64,000 nt of DNA from Faucicola sp902506215 (GCA_016888885.1 CP069437.1:1178001-1242000); one strand, 5' to 3'. Positions 8,423-16,865 are shown, counted from the stretch's first letter. The notes: generated from the letters alone by a model not told the origin. Numbers and translations: made by a program.

Positions 8423-9564
8423 ACCCGAAGTTACGCACCGCTAATAGCCTTAAGCTGGGCAAAAGCCGACTGATTAGCGGATACGAGTAACTTCAAACGC
8501 AAAGCAAAGTGATTTAACTTGGTTTTGATTTTCAAACACTCAAGCTTAAACACCGCATACGTGGCTAAAAACATATGATTAAACCGAGCCCTTTGGCTAT
8601 GAGCAGGCGACTTACCCAAATTGGCATTTTGCTTTAACGACTTATGATACACTTCAACCTGCCATCGTTTTTGATAGCCGTTGATAAATTTATCCTTGTC
8701 GCATTGCAAATCTGAGCATACCAGATATAACACCCCTATACTATCGTCCTTGTTTGTAAAGACTCGGCGTAATAACAAGACTTCATCATGATAGTCATTT
8801 AAAAAGCCGTGAACAGGGGTATTATCGGGTAGATTAGATTGATCAATACGTACAAAGTTACCTTTTTCTCTATCATCCGGGGTTAAAGCCACTAAGCGAT
8901 TTGACTTTAACGCAAAGATGAAATGCTTGTTAGCTTTACGAATATGTTTGAATGTTGCTTTGGCTGAAAACCAAGAATCGGCTAATACATAGTCGAATTT
9001 GACTTGGTTTTTGATTGCGCTATCAAACATATCAAGCAGTCGCTGATTTTTGGTTTTATCGCTTTTACGTTTAACCTTGCCTTTGTCATCGGTAAAGACA
9101 TTGGGTTTGGTGATGATGTCAAAGCTTAAGGGTATGTCGATATCTTTGCGATGATACAGACAGTTAAGCAGGTTAATGCCTTTAACATTTTTGTTTTGGG
9201 TGTGGTCGTAGTGCCAGCAGTTGATGTCGTCGACGCTTGTGTGTGGTTTGGGCTGTATGGTGTCATCAAAGATGAGATAGCCGATGGCATTGGGTGTGGC
9301 ATTTTCATGCTGTCTTAGCATGGGTTTAATCAGTTGCCATTGTTCTTTGGCGGTGAGTGTTTCACTGTTTAGAAAGCGGGTGATGCTGTCATGGTAGATG
9401 CTCCCTTGTAGTAGATTGGCAAGTCCTGTGGCGGTGGTTTGCCCAAAACTTGCGATGAGGTAGTCGCTGTAGAGTTCTATCATGTCTTTGTTCATTTGTT
9501 TACTCTCGCTGACTGCTTTTTTTGTTATGATAGCGCTTTTTTAAAGGGCTGCGTAACTTCAGTT
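8423..9564 (-). mobile_element. Insertion sequence, IS701-like (ISAba11 type), copy 2, inverted
   Basis: Same 1,142-bp length and structure as copy 1 but in the opposite orientation. The right end (9550-9564) matches the consensus terminal repeat. The left end reads ACCCGAAGTTACGCA, with two changes near the tip compared with AACTGAAGTTACGCA. No direct target duplication flanks it. Confidence 0.9.
8431..9495 (-). CDS. IS701-like (ISAba11-type) DDE transposase, copy 2
   Basis: A 354-residue transposase, about 98% identical to the copy at 6050-7114 (seven substitutions), with the same DDE core: FDDTIQPKP, VLADSWFSAKATF and RWQVEVYHKSLK. The frame is intact. The stop codon again lies within the terminal inverted repeat. 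The outermost bases of the 3'-side repeat are altered, which could reduce mobility of this copy. Confidence 0.9.
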   Translation of the reverse strand: MNKDMIELYSDYLIASFGQTTATGLANLLQGSIYHDSITRFLNSETLTAKEQWQLIKPMLRQHENATPNAIGYLIFDDTIQPKPHTSVDDINCWHYDHTQNKNVKGINLLNCLYHRKDIDIPLSFDIITKPNVFTDDKGKVKRKSDKTKNQRLLDMFDSAIKNQVKFDYVLADSWFSAKATFKHIRKANKHFIFALKSNRLVALTPDDREKGNFVRIDQSNLPDNTPVHGFLNDYHDEVLLLRRVFTNKDDSIGVLYLVCSDLQCDKDKFINGYQKRWQVEVYHKSLKQNANLGKSPAHSQRARFNHMFLATYAVFKLECLKIKTKLNHFALRLKLLVSANQSAFAQLKAISGA

Positions 9565-9798
9565 ATAATTCACTTAACACTGCTCGAAAGGTCGCCAGCC
9601 CTGCTTCCATATTCTAGATAATGTCATTGGCAAGTTCTTGGGGTTCGGGCAATTTATCAAAGTCAGTCAGTGTGTTATTTTTTAGCCAAAAAATTCCAAA
9701 TTGGTTTTATCCCGTTTTTTGATGTCATCGATACTAAATTTTCGCCAGTGCCCGCCTAGGTTGGTATCTGGATAATAGGTTTGGGTAATGTTTACATT
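9563..9798 (-). pseudogene. hsdM: Decayed 3' end of hsdM (type I restriction-modification methylase)
   Basis: Reading the minus strand from about 9798, one frame gives YYPDTNLGGHWRKFSIDD, continues to KTNLEFFG and stops. A frameshift then yields LKNNTLTDFDKLPEPQELA, an in-frame TAG, and NMEAGLATFRAVLSEL. The order (HWR-F, RDK-NL, LP-P, AxxI, ExxLAxF) matches the C-terminus of type I HsdM subunits. The frame ends in a TAA that borrows two bases from the IS terminal repeat. With a frameshift, a nonsense codon and no upstream catalytic part, this is a remnant. No hsdS or hsdR was found. Confidence 0.75.
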
Positions 9799-10053
9799 AT
9801 CTTAAAATACCAGATTGATGCAAGATAACATTGCATCCTGACATGCTACGACTTGCAAGGTCGCAAGCCGTAAGCCAAAATTTTTGGTCAAAAAATGGTC
9901 ACAAGCGTTTGGTCACGTTAGTTTTACTTAAATATTAAAGATAGATATCTTTTCAACTTAACAATTAAAACCAATTTTCCTAATCACATCAATATAAAAA
10001 TGTATAAAATAATATATTTCTTAAAATCAATAACTTGGTATAAAATTTAAGCC
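9799..10053. other. AT-rich gap with no gene seen
   Basis: No coding frame is convincing. A small hairpin (CTTGC AAGGTC GCAAG) occurs near 9852-9867. Its function is unknown. Confidence 0.4.
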
Positions 10054-10085
10054 AAAAAAAACCTCAAATCAGGGGAGATTTGAGG
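10054..10085 (-). terminator. Terminator of the tRNA-Val/tRNA-Asp unit
   Basis: On the minus strand, CCTCAAATC pairs with GATTTGAGG over a 6-nt loop, followed by eight T. This is a canonical intrinsic terminator about 45 nt past tRNA-Asp. Confidence 0.9.
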
Positions 10086-10128
10086 CATAAAACTTTAAAA
10101 ATTTTGTTTTTAAATCCACTAAAATAAG

Positions 10129-10205
10129 TGGCGCAGCGGACGGGACTCGAACCCGCGACCCCCGGCGTGACAGGCCGGTATTCTAACCAACTGAACTACC
10201 ACTGC
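10129..10205 (-). tRNA. tRNA-Asp (anticodon GTC)
   Basis: 77 nt including an encoded CCA. The acceptor GCAGTGG pairs with CCGCTGC (one G-U), the anticodon arm has CTGTCAC, and the T arm contains GGTTCGAGTCC. It is the second gene of a two-tRNA transcript after tRNA-Val. Confidence 0.97.
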
Positions 10206-10241
10206 ACGGTAGCTGATGACGATGACCCAAACTTGTCAAAT

Positions 10242-10317
10242 TGGTGGGTCGTGACGGATTCGAACCGCCGACATTCTGCGTGTAAGGCAGACGCTCTACC
10301 AACTGAGCTAACGACCC
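10242..10317 (-). tRNA. tRNA-Val (anticodon TAC)
   Basis: 76 nt with encoded CCA. The acceptor GGGTCGT pairs with ACGACCC, the anticodon loop has CTTACAC, and the T arm has GGTTCGAATCC. It is 36 nt upstream of tRNA-Asp and directly behind a consensus promoter. Confidence 0.97.
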
Positions 10318-10333
10318 ATCGTCTGTGGTGGGT

Positions 10334-10361
10334 ATTATAGAGAATTTATTTTTGCTGTCAA
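10334..10361 (-). promoter_or_regulatory. Consensus sigma-70 promoter of the tRNA-Val/Asp unit
   Basis: On the minus strand, TTGACA (10356-10361) and TATAAT (10334-10339) are both perfect, with a 16-bp spacer. The start would fall about 10 nt before tRNA-Val. Confidence 0.88.
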
Positions 10362-10525
10362 CGATTTTTTTTGGCAAATGTTAAAATTTTTAAAAAAATT
10401 TTACTGAGCATGTCATGTGGTTGTCACATAAAAACCCTATCATACCTACATGGCCAGCAAGGTCATAGCTAACAATAAGAATAATAAGATAACAATAATA
10501 ACAATGTCACTATCGCTTGTCACCC

Positions 10526-10557
10526 AAAGGATTTAATTCCCCCAATTAAATCCTTTT
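10526..10557 (-). terminator. Hairpin downstream of gpx
   Basis: A 13-bp perfect stem (AAAGGATTTAATT and its complement) around five C, just past the gpx stop. The T run on the gpx strand is only three, so termination on that strand is less certain than the stem suggests. Confidence 0.55.
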
Positions 10558-10581
10558 TATTTTTTTCTATCACGCCTTTTC

Positions 10582-11073
10582 TCACTGTTGCGCCAGTAAT
10601 GCTTTGATATTCGTCTCAAGGTCTTGGGGGGCTTTGGTGGGTGCAAAACGATCTACCACTCTGCCGTGTGGGTCAACTAAAAACTTGGTAAAGTTCCATT
10701 TGATGGCGTCGCCCAACATACCCTTACCCTGTGGCTGTGATTTTAAAAACTGATAAACAGGATGGGTGTCTTTACCATTGACGTCAACTTTCGCCATCAT
10801 CGGAAAGGTCACGCCATAATTGATTTGGCAAAACTCACTAATTTGCGCTTCATTGCCAGGATCTTGCTGACCAAATTGGTTGCAGGGAAAACCCAACACC
10901 ACCAATCCTTGGTCTTTGTAAGCTTGGTATAGCTTTTCTAAGCCCTCAAACTGTGGGGTAAAGCCGCATTTGCTCGCGGTATTCACAATCAATACGACTT
11001 TACCTCTAAGGGTGTCAAAATCAAATAGCTGACCCCGAATATCGGTCGCGGATAATTGGTAAAAATCTTCCAT
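10582..11073 (-). CDS. Glutathione peroxidase family (thiol peroxidase)
   Basis: A 163-residue cytoplasmic peroxidase that reduces H2O2 and lipid hydroperoxides. Signature motifs are NTASKCGFTPQ with the peroxidatic cysteine near residue 37, LGFPCNQFGQQDPG and WNFTKFLVDPHGRVV. It uses cysteine, not selenocysteine, and bacterial members often take electrons from thioredoxin. The ribosome site AAGGAGA sits at ideal distance from the ATG. It is monocistronic, between the tRNA unit and the divergent HTH-AlaA gene. Confidence 0.93.
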   Translation of the reverse strand: MEDFYQLSATDIRGQLFDFDTLRGKVVLIVNTASKCGFTPQFEGLEKLYQAYKDQGLVVLGFPCNQFGQQDPGNEAQISEFCQINYGVTFPMMAKVDVNGKDTHPVYQFLKSQPQGKGMLGDAIKWNFTKFLVDPHGRVVDRFAPTKAPQDLETNIKALLAQQ

Positions 11074-11260
11074 AGCAAATCTCCTTGTTGTTAGTTAAAA
11101 ATTTGTTAGTTAAAAAATTGTAAGTTTTTCTTGCGTTATTATGCTGACAAGCGTAATTTATCTATTGGCAGTTATCCGCCAATATTTATACTTTAACTTT
11201 GTCAGTATTTCTGACAAAAATTGATATGATTCATTAATATTCAACCGGAATTCCCCCGCT

Positions 11261-13018
11261 ATGCTCACTGACGCTAAACTATCGGCTGGACAACGCTTGA
11301 CGCAGCTGCGTAAAAGCAAAGGTCTGACCACTGCTGAACTTGCCGATTTAATGACCCAAGCTGGTGCTAAAGTTAGCCGTGCCGCGATTTCTAATTGGGA
11401 GCGCGGCTCCAACGGCATCGTGTCCAATAAACTGCCTGTGCTTGCCAGTCTGTTAGGGTGCAGCGAAAGCTATTTGCTATCAGGTACTGGGGTGGAAAGT
11501 CATAGTCATAACGTCAGTGTCAGCACCCAAGCGTTAGCGCCGCATATGCTCAATGACACTACTGTAGCACAAGCATCAAGCGATGCCAATCAAGCGAACC
11601 CGTGGCAGGGTCAAACGGCTCAAGCGATGACGCCTGCTGCTACCAATTTTCAACCCAACCATTCTAAACCTAATCCCAAACCCAATCCCAAACCCAATCC
11701 CAAACCCAATCCCAAACCCAATCCCAAACCCAATCCCAAACCCAATCCCAAACCCAATCCCAAACCTAGTAGTGATGTATCTACCATGAAAACTTTGAAC
11801 AAATCCAACAAACTGCAAAACGTGTGCTATGACATTCGCGGTCCTTTGCTACAAACTGCCAACCGCATGGAGACACAAGGTCATAAAATCATCAAACTTA
11901 ATGTTGGCAACCCTGCGCCATTTGGGTTTGAAGCGCCGCAAGAGATTTTATCAGATGTGGCGATGAATTTGCCCAATGCGATTGGCTATTCAGACTCTCA
12001 AGGGATTTTTGCCGCGCGTAAAGCGATTTTGCAGTATTACCAAGCCAAAGGATTGTTAGAAGCGGTAGACGTTGCCGATGTGTATTTGGGCAATGGCGTC
12101 TCTGAACTGATTGTGATGACCATGCAAGCATTACTAGATGATGGCGATGAAGTGCTGATTCCAATGCCTGACTACCCGCTTTGGACAGCGGCGACGAATT
12201 TGGCAGGGGGTAAAGCGGTTCATTATCTGTGTAATGAAGCCGACAACTGGCAGCCAGATATTGCTGATATCGAAAGCAAAATCAATGAGCGCACCAAAGG
12301 CATTGTGGTCATCAACCCAAACAACCCAACAGGCGCGCTTTATTCTACCGAAAATTTAAAAAAAATCGTGGCACTGGCAGAAAAACACGGGCTTGTGCTG
12401 ATGGCGGATGAGATTTATGACCGCGTGCTGTATGATGATGCCGTGCATGTACCGTTGTGCACCCTTGCCAAAAACTGCTTGGTTATCTCCTATAATGGCT
12501 TGTCAAAGTCGCACCGTATCGCAGGTTTTCGCTCAGGCTGGATGATGTTATCGGGTAAAAAACACCATGCGGCTGATTTTATTGAAGGGTTAACCATGCT
12601 ATCATCGATGCGGCTGTGTGCCAACGTGCCCTCACAATACGCGATTCAAACGGCGATGGGTGGCTATCAAAGTATGCAAGCCTTGACCGCACCAACAGGT
12701 CGCCTGTATCAGCAGCGTAACATCGCTATCGAGCGCCTAAACGCCATTAAAGGTATCTCATGCACCATGCCACAAGGGGCGTTTTATTGTTTCCCAAAAA
12801 TTGACCGTGACATTTATCCAATCGAAGATGATATGCAGTTTATGATGGAATTATTACTACAAGAAAAAGTCTTGATGGTACAAGGTACGGGTTTTAACTG
12901 GCATGCGCCTGACCATTTTCGCGTGGTATTTTTGCCCAATGCATCAGATTTGCATGAAGCGATGGATCGACTTGAGCGCTTTTTTGCCACAAAACGCCAA
13001 GAATATGGCACCGATTAA
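11261..13018 (+). CDS. alaA: XRE-type helix-turn-helix / AlaA-like alanine aminotransferase fusion
   Basis: A 585-residue single frame. Residues about 8-70 form a Cro/C1-type HTH (QRLTQLRKSKGLTTAELADL, then AAISNWERGS). A low-complexity segment follows, with eight exact NPKP repeats (138-169). From Met176 (ATG at 11786) comes a complete fold-type I aminotransferase of AlaA type (YDIRGP, NVGNPAPFGFEAP, INPNNPTGALYS, PLP lysine in GLSKSHRIAGFRSGWM near 415), which interconverts alanine/2-oxoglutarate with pyruvate/glutamate. Met176 is where ordinary AlaA proteins begin, so a shorter internal product is possible. The HTH is N-terminal and not of the MocR/GntR type. Whether it binds DNA or regulates its own gene is unknown. 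Confidence 0.9.
   Translation: MLTDAKLSAGQRLTQLRKSKGLTTAELADLMTQAGAKVSRAAISNWERGSNGIVSNKLPVLASLLGCSESYLLSGTGVESHSHNVSVSTQALAPHMLNDTTVAQASSDANQANPWQGQTAQAMTPAATNFQPNHSKPNPKPNPKPNPKPNPKPNPKPNPKPNPKPNPKPSSDVSTMKTLNKSNKLQNVCYDIRGPLLQTANRMETQGHKIIKLNVGNPAPFGFEAPQEILSDVAMNLPNAIGYSDSQGIFAARKAILQYYQAKGLLEAVDVADVYLGNGVSELIVMTMQALLDDGDEVLIPMPDYPLWTAATNLAGGKAVHYLCNEADNWQPDIADIESKINERTKGIVVINPNNPTGALYSTENLKKIVALAEKHGLVLMADEIYDRVLYDDAVHVPLCTLAKNCLVISYNGLSKSHRIAGFRSGWMMLSGKKHHAADFIEGLTMLSSMRLCANVPSQYAIQTAMGGYQSMQALTAPTGRLYQQRNIAIERLNAIKGISCTMPQGAFYCFPKIDRDIYPIEDDMQFMMELLLQEKVLMVQGTGFNWHAPDHFRVVFLPNASDLHEAMDRLERFFATKRQEYGTD
11672..11767 (+). repeat. 12-bp tandem repeat, 8 units, coding for NPKP
   Basis: Unit AATCCCAAACCC repeated eight times with a single change in the last unit. 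The period is a multiple of three, so copy-number change would lengthen or shorten the linker without shifting the frame. Confidence 0.95.
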
Positions 13019-13032
13019 TGTTTCATTGAAAG

Positions 13033-13059
13033 AAAAACCCCGACGATTCGGGGTTTTTT
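13033..13059 (+). terminator. Terminator of the HTH-AlaA gene
   Basis: AAAACCCCGA / TCGGGGTTTTTT with a 4-nt loop, 15 bp after the stop codon. Confidence 0.9.
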
Positions 13060-13107
13060 ATTGTGAGCCAGTAATTACATAAAGCTATTGAGATAAAGCC
13101 ATTGGGA

Positions 13108-14502
13108 TTAACCCAGTAACTCCGTTAAAAATACAGCAATGATACCAATTGGTGCGACAAATTTTACCACAATTTGCCAAATAGTCCATTTCATGCCATC
13201 TAGCCCCAATTCACGTTTTACCGATTCTTGGTTCATAAACCAGCCAATGAGGATAATGGTACCCAAACCAATTAAAGGTAGCATGATTTTACTGGACGTA
13301 TAATCTAGCGCGTCAAAGATACCTTGTGGGATGTCTTTACCGTTTTTGTGGATAGTAAATACCGCAAAATCAGACAATTTATTGAATGACAATAACGCAA
13401 GTACACCCACTGCCCACGTTGCCACTGCCCCTACTAGTGTGCAGATTTTACGGCTCATTGGGGTTTTTTCTTCCAAGAATTCGACAATGGGTTCAAGAAT
13501 TGAAATCGACGACGTCAATGCCGCAAAAGTCAATAACAAGAAGAATAAAGTACCCACCACCACACCTAGGCTCATTTGACCAAAGGCGATTGGCAAGGTC
13601 ACAAACACCAAACCGGGACCTGCCGCTGGATCCAGATGATTGCTAAATAAAATCGGGAAAATCGCAAGACCTGCCGCCAATGAGAAGATAATATCCCAGA
13701 TAATCACTGTACGCGCGGTTGCCAATAAATCCACATCTTGTTTTAGGTATGAACCATAACTCACCATGATCGCCATACCCAGTGACAGACAGAAGAACGC
13801 ATGTCCTAGCGCCGCCATCAGCACTTTACCCACGCCAACTTCCTGCATACGCTGCAAGTCAAACTTAAACAAAAACTCTGCGCCTTTGGCAAAATCCATA
13901 TTAATCGCGTTATATCCCACGATAAATAATAGGATAAAAGCCAACGCAGGCATCATGATTTTTGATGCTTTCTCAATCCCTGCTGATACACCGCCTGCCA
14001 CAATTAGCGCCGTCAAGCCCATAAATGCCGTGTGCCACAACGTCATTTCGGTTGGACTGGCTAACATCGTCTCAAAAATTTTGCCAGTGGCATCGGCATT
14101 GAGACCACCAAATGCATTGAGACCAGCTTTTAAAGTGTAATTAAGCGACCAGCCGCCAATCACACTATAAAATGACAAAATCATAAAAGCGGCTAAAATA
14201 CCAAAGTAGCCAAGCAGACTCCAAGCCGGTGAGGTGTTATTGGCTACTGCCACTTTGCGAAAACTTGCCGCTGGGTTACTTTGACCACGGCGACCAATCA
14301 GCCATTCAGTGACCAGCACTGGAAAACCGATGAGCGCGATACTGATGATAAACACGATAACAAATGCCGAGCCACCGCTATCGCCTGTCATGTAAGGAAA
14401 CTTCCAAATACTACCGAGACCGACCGCAGAACCCACGGCAGCCATCAAGAACCCAATCTTTGAGCTCCACTGGGAATGAGACGACTTGTGATTAGTGCTC
14501 AT
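13108..14502 (-). CDS. Sodium-dependent transporter, NSS (SNF) family
   Basis: A 464-residue inner-membrane protein with about 11-12 hydrophobic segments. It starts with the NSS hallmark SAVGLGSIWKFPYMTGDSGG (TM1 unwound region with sodium and substrate contacts), followed by LIGFPVLVTEWLIGRRGQ and FFCLSLGMAIMVSYGSY. Bacterial relatives such as LeuT, TnaT and MhsT import amino acids with Na+. The exact substrate cannot be read from the sequence. The start is supported by AGGGAGG before the ATG. It is monocistronic and convergent with the HTH-AlaA gene. Confidence 0.92.
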   Translation of the reverse strand: MSTNHKSSHSQWSSKIGFLMAAVGSAVGLGSIWKFPYMTGDSGGSAFVIVFIISIALIGFPVLVTEWLIGRRGQSNPAASFRKVAVANNTSPAWSLLGYFGILAAFMILSFYSVIGGWSLNYTLKAGLNAFGGLNADATGKIFETMLASPTEMTLWHTAFMGLTALIVAGGVSAGIEKASKIMMPALAFILLFIVGYNAINMDFAKGAEFLFKFDLQRMQEVGVGKVLMAALGHAFFCLSLGMAIMVSYGSYLKQDVDLLATARTVIIWDIIFSLAAGLAIFPILFSNHLDPAAGPGLVFVTLPIAFGQMSLGVVVGTLFFLLLTFAALTSSISILEPIVEFLEEKTPMSRKICTLVGAVATWAVGVLALLSFNKLSDFAVFTIHKNGKDIPQGIFDALDYTSSKIMLPLIGLGTIILIGWFMNQESVKRELGLDGMKWTIWQIVVKFVAPIGIIAVFLTELLG

Positions 14503-14938
14503 AATCCCTCCCTAATCGAATGTAAATAAATGAAAAAATTGCAACGAGAGTCTTGCAGTATGTAGATTTTTCATGAATCAATAGTTAATGTCAAACTTTC
14601 TTTTCACAAAACCCAACCAAAAGTTATACAAGCAAGTCATTATTTTTCTGCATTTATATAAAATATAATAAAATCAAATATTTGTAATAGTTATTTTTAA
14701 AATTCATTAAACGCAAATTATTTTTATACTAAATATTACTTTTTGGAATAAATAATTTTTTCACCTATTTGATGACGAATTGTTGGCAAAACCAAGCGGT
14801 TAATGTCAACGGTTTAAACTTGCACAATTGTGGGGATTTTGATAGCAATTTTTTGCCATTGAAGGTAAAATTTTATTTTTAAAAATTGCACGCCCAAACG
14901 TGCTGACCGTTCGCAGAATGATGACAAGGGACTTATTG
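14503..14938. other. AT-rich divergent intergenic region
   Basis: A 436-bp region between the NSS transporter (leftward) and the ArsC/LMW-PTP-like gene (rightward). It is very AT-rich and should hold both promoters. I see no ORF, RNA gene or clear operator. Confidence 0.5.
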
Positions 14939-15412
14939 ATGACGCAGCCTTATAACGTGTTGTTCTTGTGCAAGCACAATGCTAGCCGTAGCCTAATGGC
15001 AGAAGCTATTTTGAATAAAATTGGTGGTGACCGTTTTGTAGCCTATAGCGCCGGCGTTGAGCCATCCGCTAGCGCGCATCCATTCACGCTTGAGGTATTA
15101 AAACAAGAAGGTTATGATGTCGCAAGCTTAGCGCCCAAATCCGTCAATCAGTTTTTACAAGACAACGCGCCAAAGATTGATTTGGTGATTGGGCTGTGCA
15201 ATTCTTTACAACAACATGCGGACATTGATGGCAAATTCCCACTAACCGCACATTGGCATATTAATGATACGGACAGTGTATCAGCCCATAGTGATGTGGA
15301 AAAAGCTGCCTTTAGCCAAGTATTGCGCCAACTCTCTCAGCGCATTCATTTGTTGACAAACTTGCCCGAAGATAAAATCGAGCATTTGGCACATCCATCA
15401 GCGGATGCCTAA
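14939..15412 (+). CDS. Low-molecular-weight phosphatase / arsenate-reductase-like protein
   Basis: A 157-residue protein of the LMW-PTP fold. The P-loop FLCKHNASRSLMAEAIL gives the CX5R catalytic signature (C-KHNAS-R) at the N-terminus. ArsC-type relatives read FLCxxNSxRS, so arsenate reduction with thioredoxin is one option and tyrosine-phosphate hydrolysis another. No arsenic genes are adjacent. The start at 14939 is preferred over an in-frame ATG at 14900 because AAGGGA precedes it and the conserved strand begins six residues later. A terminator follows directly. Confidence 0.82.
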   Translation: MTQPYNVLFLCKHNASRSLMAEAILNKIGGDRFVAYSAGVEPSASAHPFTLEVLKQEGYDVASLAPKSVNQFLQDNAPKIDLVIGLCNSLQQHADIDGKFPLTAHWHINDTDSVSAHSDVEKAAFSQVLRQLSQRIHLLTNLPEDKIEHLAHPSADA

Positions 15413-15436
15413 AGCACCTATTAGCAATTGACCACA

Positions 15437-15470
15437 AAAAGAGCCCAACTGTCTTGGGCTTTTCTTTTTT
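15437..15470 (+). terminator. Terminator of the LMW-PTP/ArsC-like gene
   Basis: AGCCCAA / TTGGGCT stem with flanking A and T tracts. pepP is convergent, so it may serve both strands. Confidence 0.8.
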
Positions 15471-15506
15471 CTATTTTTTTTCCCTCTATATATAGATGTG
15501 TCTCTA

Positions 15507-16865
15507 TCAATCTATCTGTGAATCAACTTTTTGCTGCATTAGCGCTTCAATCGCGTCCGTTGTCTTTGGTACGTCACAGGTGAGAACCAGTGGGTCACCG
15601 TCGGTAATGACCACATCATCCTCAATCCGAATGCCAATACCCCGATATTTCTTGGGTACCAATGCATTGTCATGCGCAAAATACAAGCCTGGTTCTACGG
15701 TAATCACCATGCCTTTTTCAAGCTTTCTGGGTTTGCCGTCGTCGCCATTGTAGCGCCCTGCATCGTGCACATCTAAGCCAAGCCAATGCCCTGTGCCGTG
15801 CATATAAAACGGTAAGTAGGCTTTATCAGCAATCAACTCATCGACATCGCCTGTCAAAATCCCCAACTCAATCAAGCCTTGGGTCAGGACTTTGAGCGCA
15901 GTTTCATGATGGATTTTGCTATGCTCGCCTGCTTTTAGGCTGTTGATGGCAGCGATATTGGCATTTAGCACAATATCATACACCTGTTTTTGCACGTCGC
16001 TGAACTTGCCACTCACAGGAAAAGTACGGCTGATATCGCCTGCATAATGTTGGTATTCGGCGCCCGCATCTATCATCACCAAGTCGCCATCGTGCAGCGG
16101 TTGGTCGTTTTCGACATAATGCAAAATATTGGCATTGTCGCCGCTAGCAACGATACTATTATAAGAGGGTACGCAGCCGTATTGGGCAAAAGCATAGTTG
16201 ACTTCAGCTTCCAGTCTACTTTCGTTCCCTTGATTTTTTTGCATCAAGGGTGCCACGCTTTGCATCGCGCGAATATGCCCGTAAGCACTGATTTGGGCGG
16301 CGACTTTCATGCGTGCAATTTCACACTCATCTTTTATCAGTCGCATTTCATTGATAAGGCTGTCAATATTGGTGACGGTATCGACTACACCTTCGCCGCG
16401 CTGCAGCTGCTTGGCTTGATTAAGCCAGCCAATCAGCTCATTATTAAAGCGGGCAAACACGTGTTTTTTACCAAAAATTAAGGTCGGCATCACCTCATCA
16501 ATTTTGCCAATGGCAATCGCTTTATCCGCGCCAAAATCTGCGGTTGCACCCTCAAGCCCCACCCGTTTACCATCCCAAATCTCACGTAGTTTGTCTTTCT
16601 CACGTAAAAATAACGTGTAGTTGACGGTATGGTCAGTTTTTTCCAAAACCATAACGGATTCTGGCTCGGCAAAGCCAGTCAGGTAAAAAAAACTGCTGTC
16701 GGCGCGGTATTTGTACTCAGCATCGTTATTGCGGATATGCGCGGGAGCCGTTTGCAAAATCGCAATGCTATTGTTTGGCAAGGCTTCAGCAAGTTTGGCA
16801 CGGCGTTTGGCAAATTCGCTTTGGGGAAGCTTTGGCAACAACTGTATGGTTAATTGATTTGACAT
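15507..16865 (-). CDS. pepP: Xaa-Pro aminopeptidase (aminopeptidase P)
   Basis: A 452-residue M24 metallopeptidase that removes N-terminal residues before proline. The order is typical: an N-terminal AMP_N domain (FAKRRAKLAEALPNNSIAIL, SSFFYLTGFAEPES), then the pita-bread fold with metal ligands in DAGAEYQHYAGDISRTFPV, HGTGHWLGLDVHD, VEPGLY and RIEDDVV. The start at 16865 (MSNQLTIQL) is chosen over 16895 because it avoids overlap with argE and has GGAAA upstream. It is 16 bp behind argE, in the order ygfB-argE-pepP. Confidence 0.94.
   Translation of the reverse strand: MSNQLTIQLLPKLPQSEFAKRRAKLAEALPNNSIAILQTAPAHIRNNDAEYKYRADSSFFYLTGFAEPESVMVLEKTDHTVNYTLFLREKDKLREIWDGKRVGLEGATADFGADKAIAIGKIDEVMPTLIFGKKHVFARFNNELIGWLNQAKQLQRGEGVVDTVTNIDSLINEMRLIKDECEIARMKVAAQISAYGHIRAMQSVAPLMQKNQGNESRLEAEVNYAFAQYGCVPSYNSIVASGDNANILHYVENDQPLHDGDLVMIDAGAEYQHYAGDISRTFPVSGKFSDVQKQVYDIVLNANIAAINSLKAGEHSKIHHETALKVLTQGLIELGILTGDVDELIADKAYLPFYMHGTGHWLGLDVHDAGRYNGDDGKPRKLEKGMVITVEPGLYFAHDNALVPKKYRGIGIRIEDDVVITDGDPLVLTCDVPKTTDAIEALMQQKVDSQID

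Noticed and set aside
5981..9564. Composite transposon carrying torF
   Set aside because: No target duplication surrounds the whole unit, and both outer borders cut unrelated genes, so a mobilised cargo unit is not shown.
10128..10377. Short frames over 10128-10377 on both strands
   Set aside because: They are tRNA-Val and tRNA-Asp read as protein.
14900..14938. Longer N-terminus for the LMW-PTP/ArsC-like protein
   Set aside because: The extra 13 residues are not family-like, and the ribosome site AAGGGA fits the ATG at 14939.
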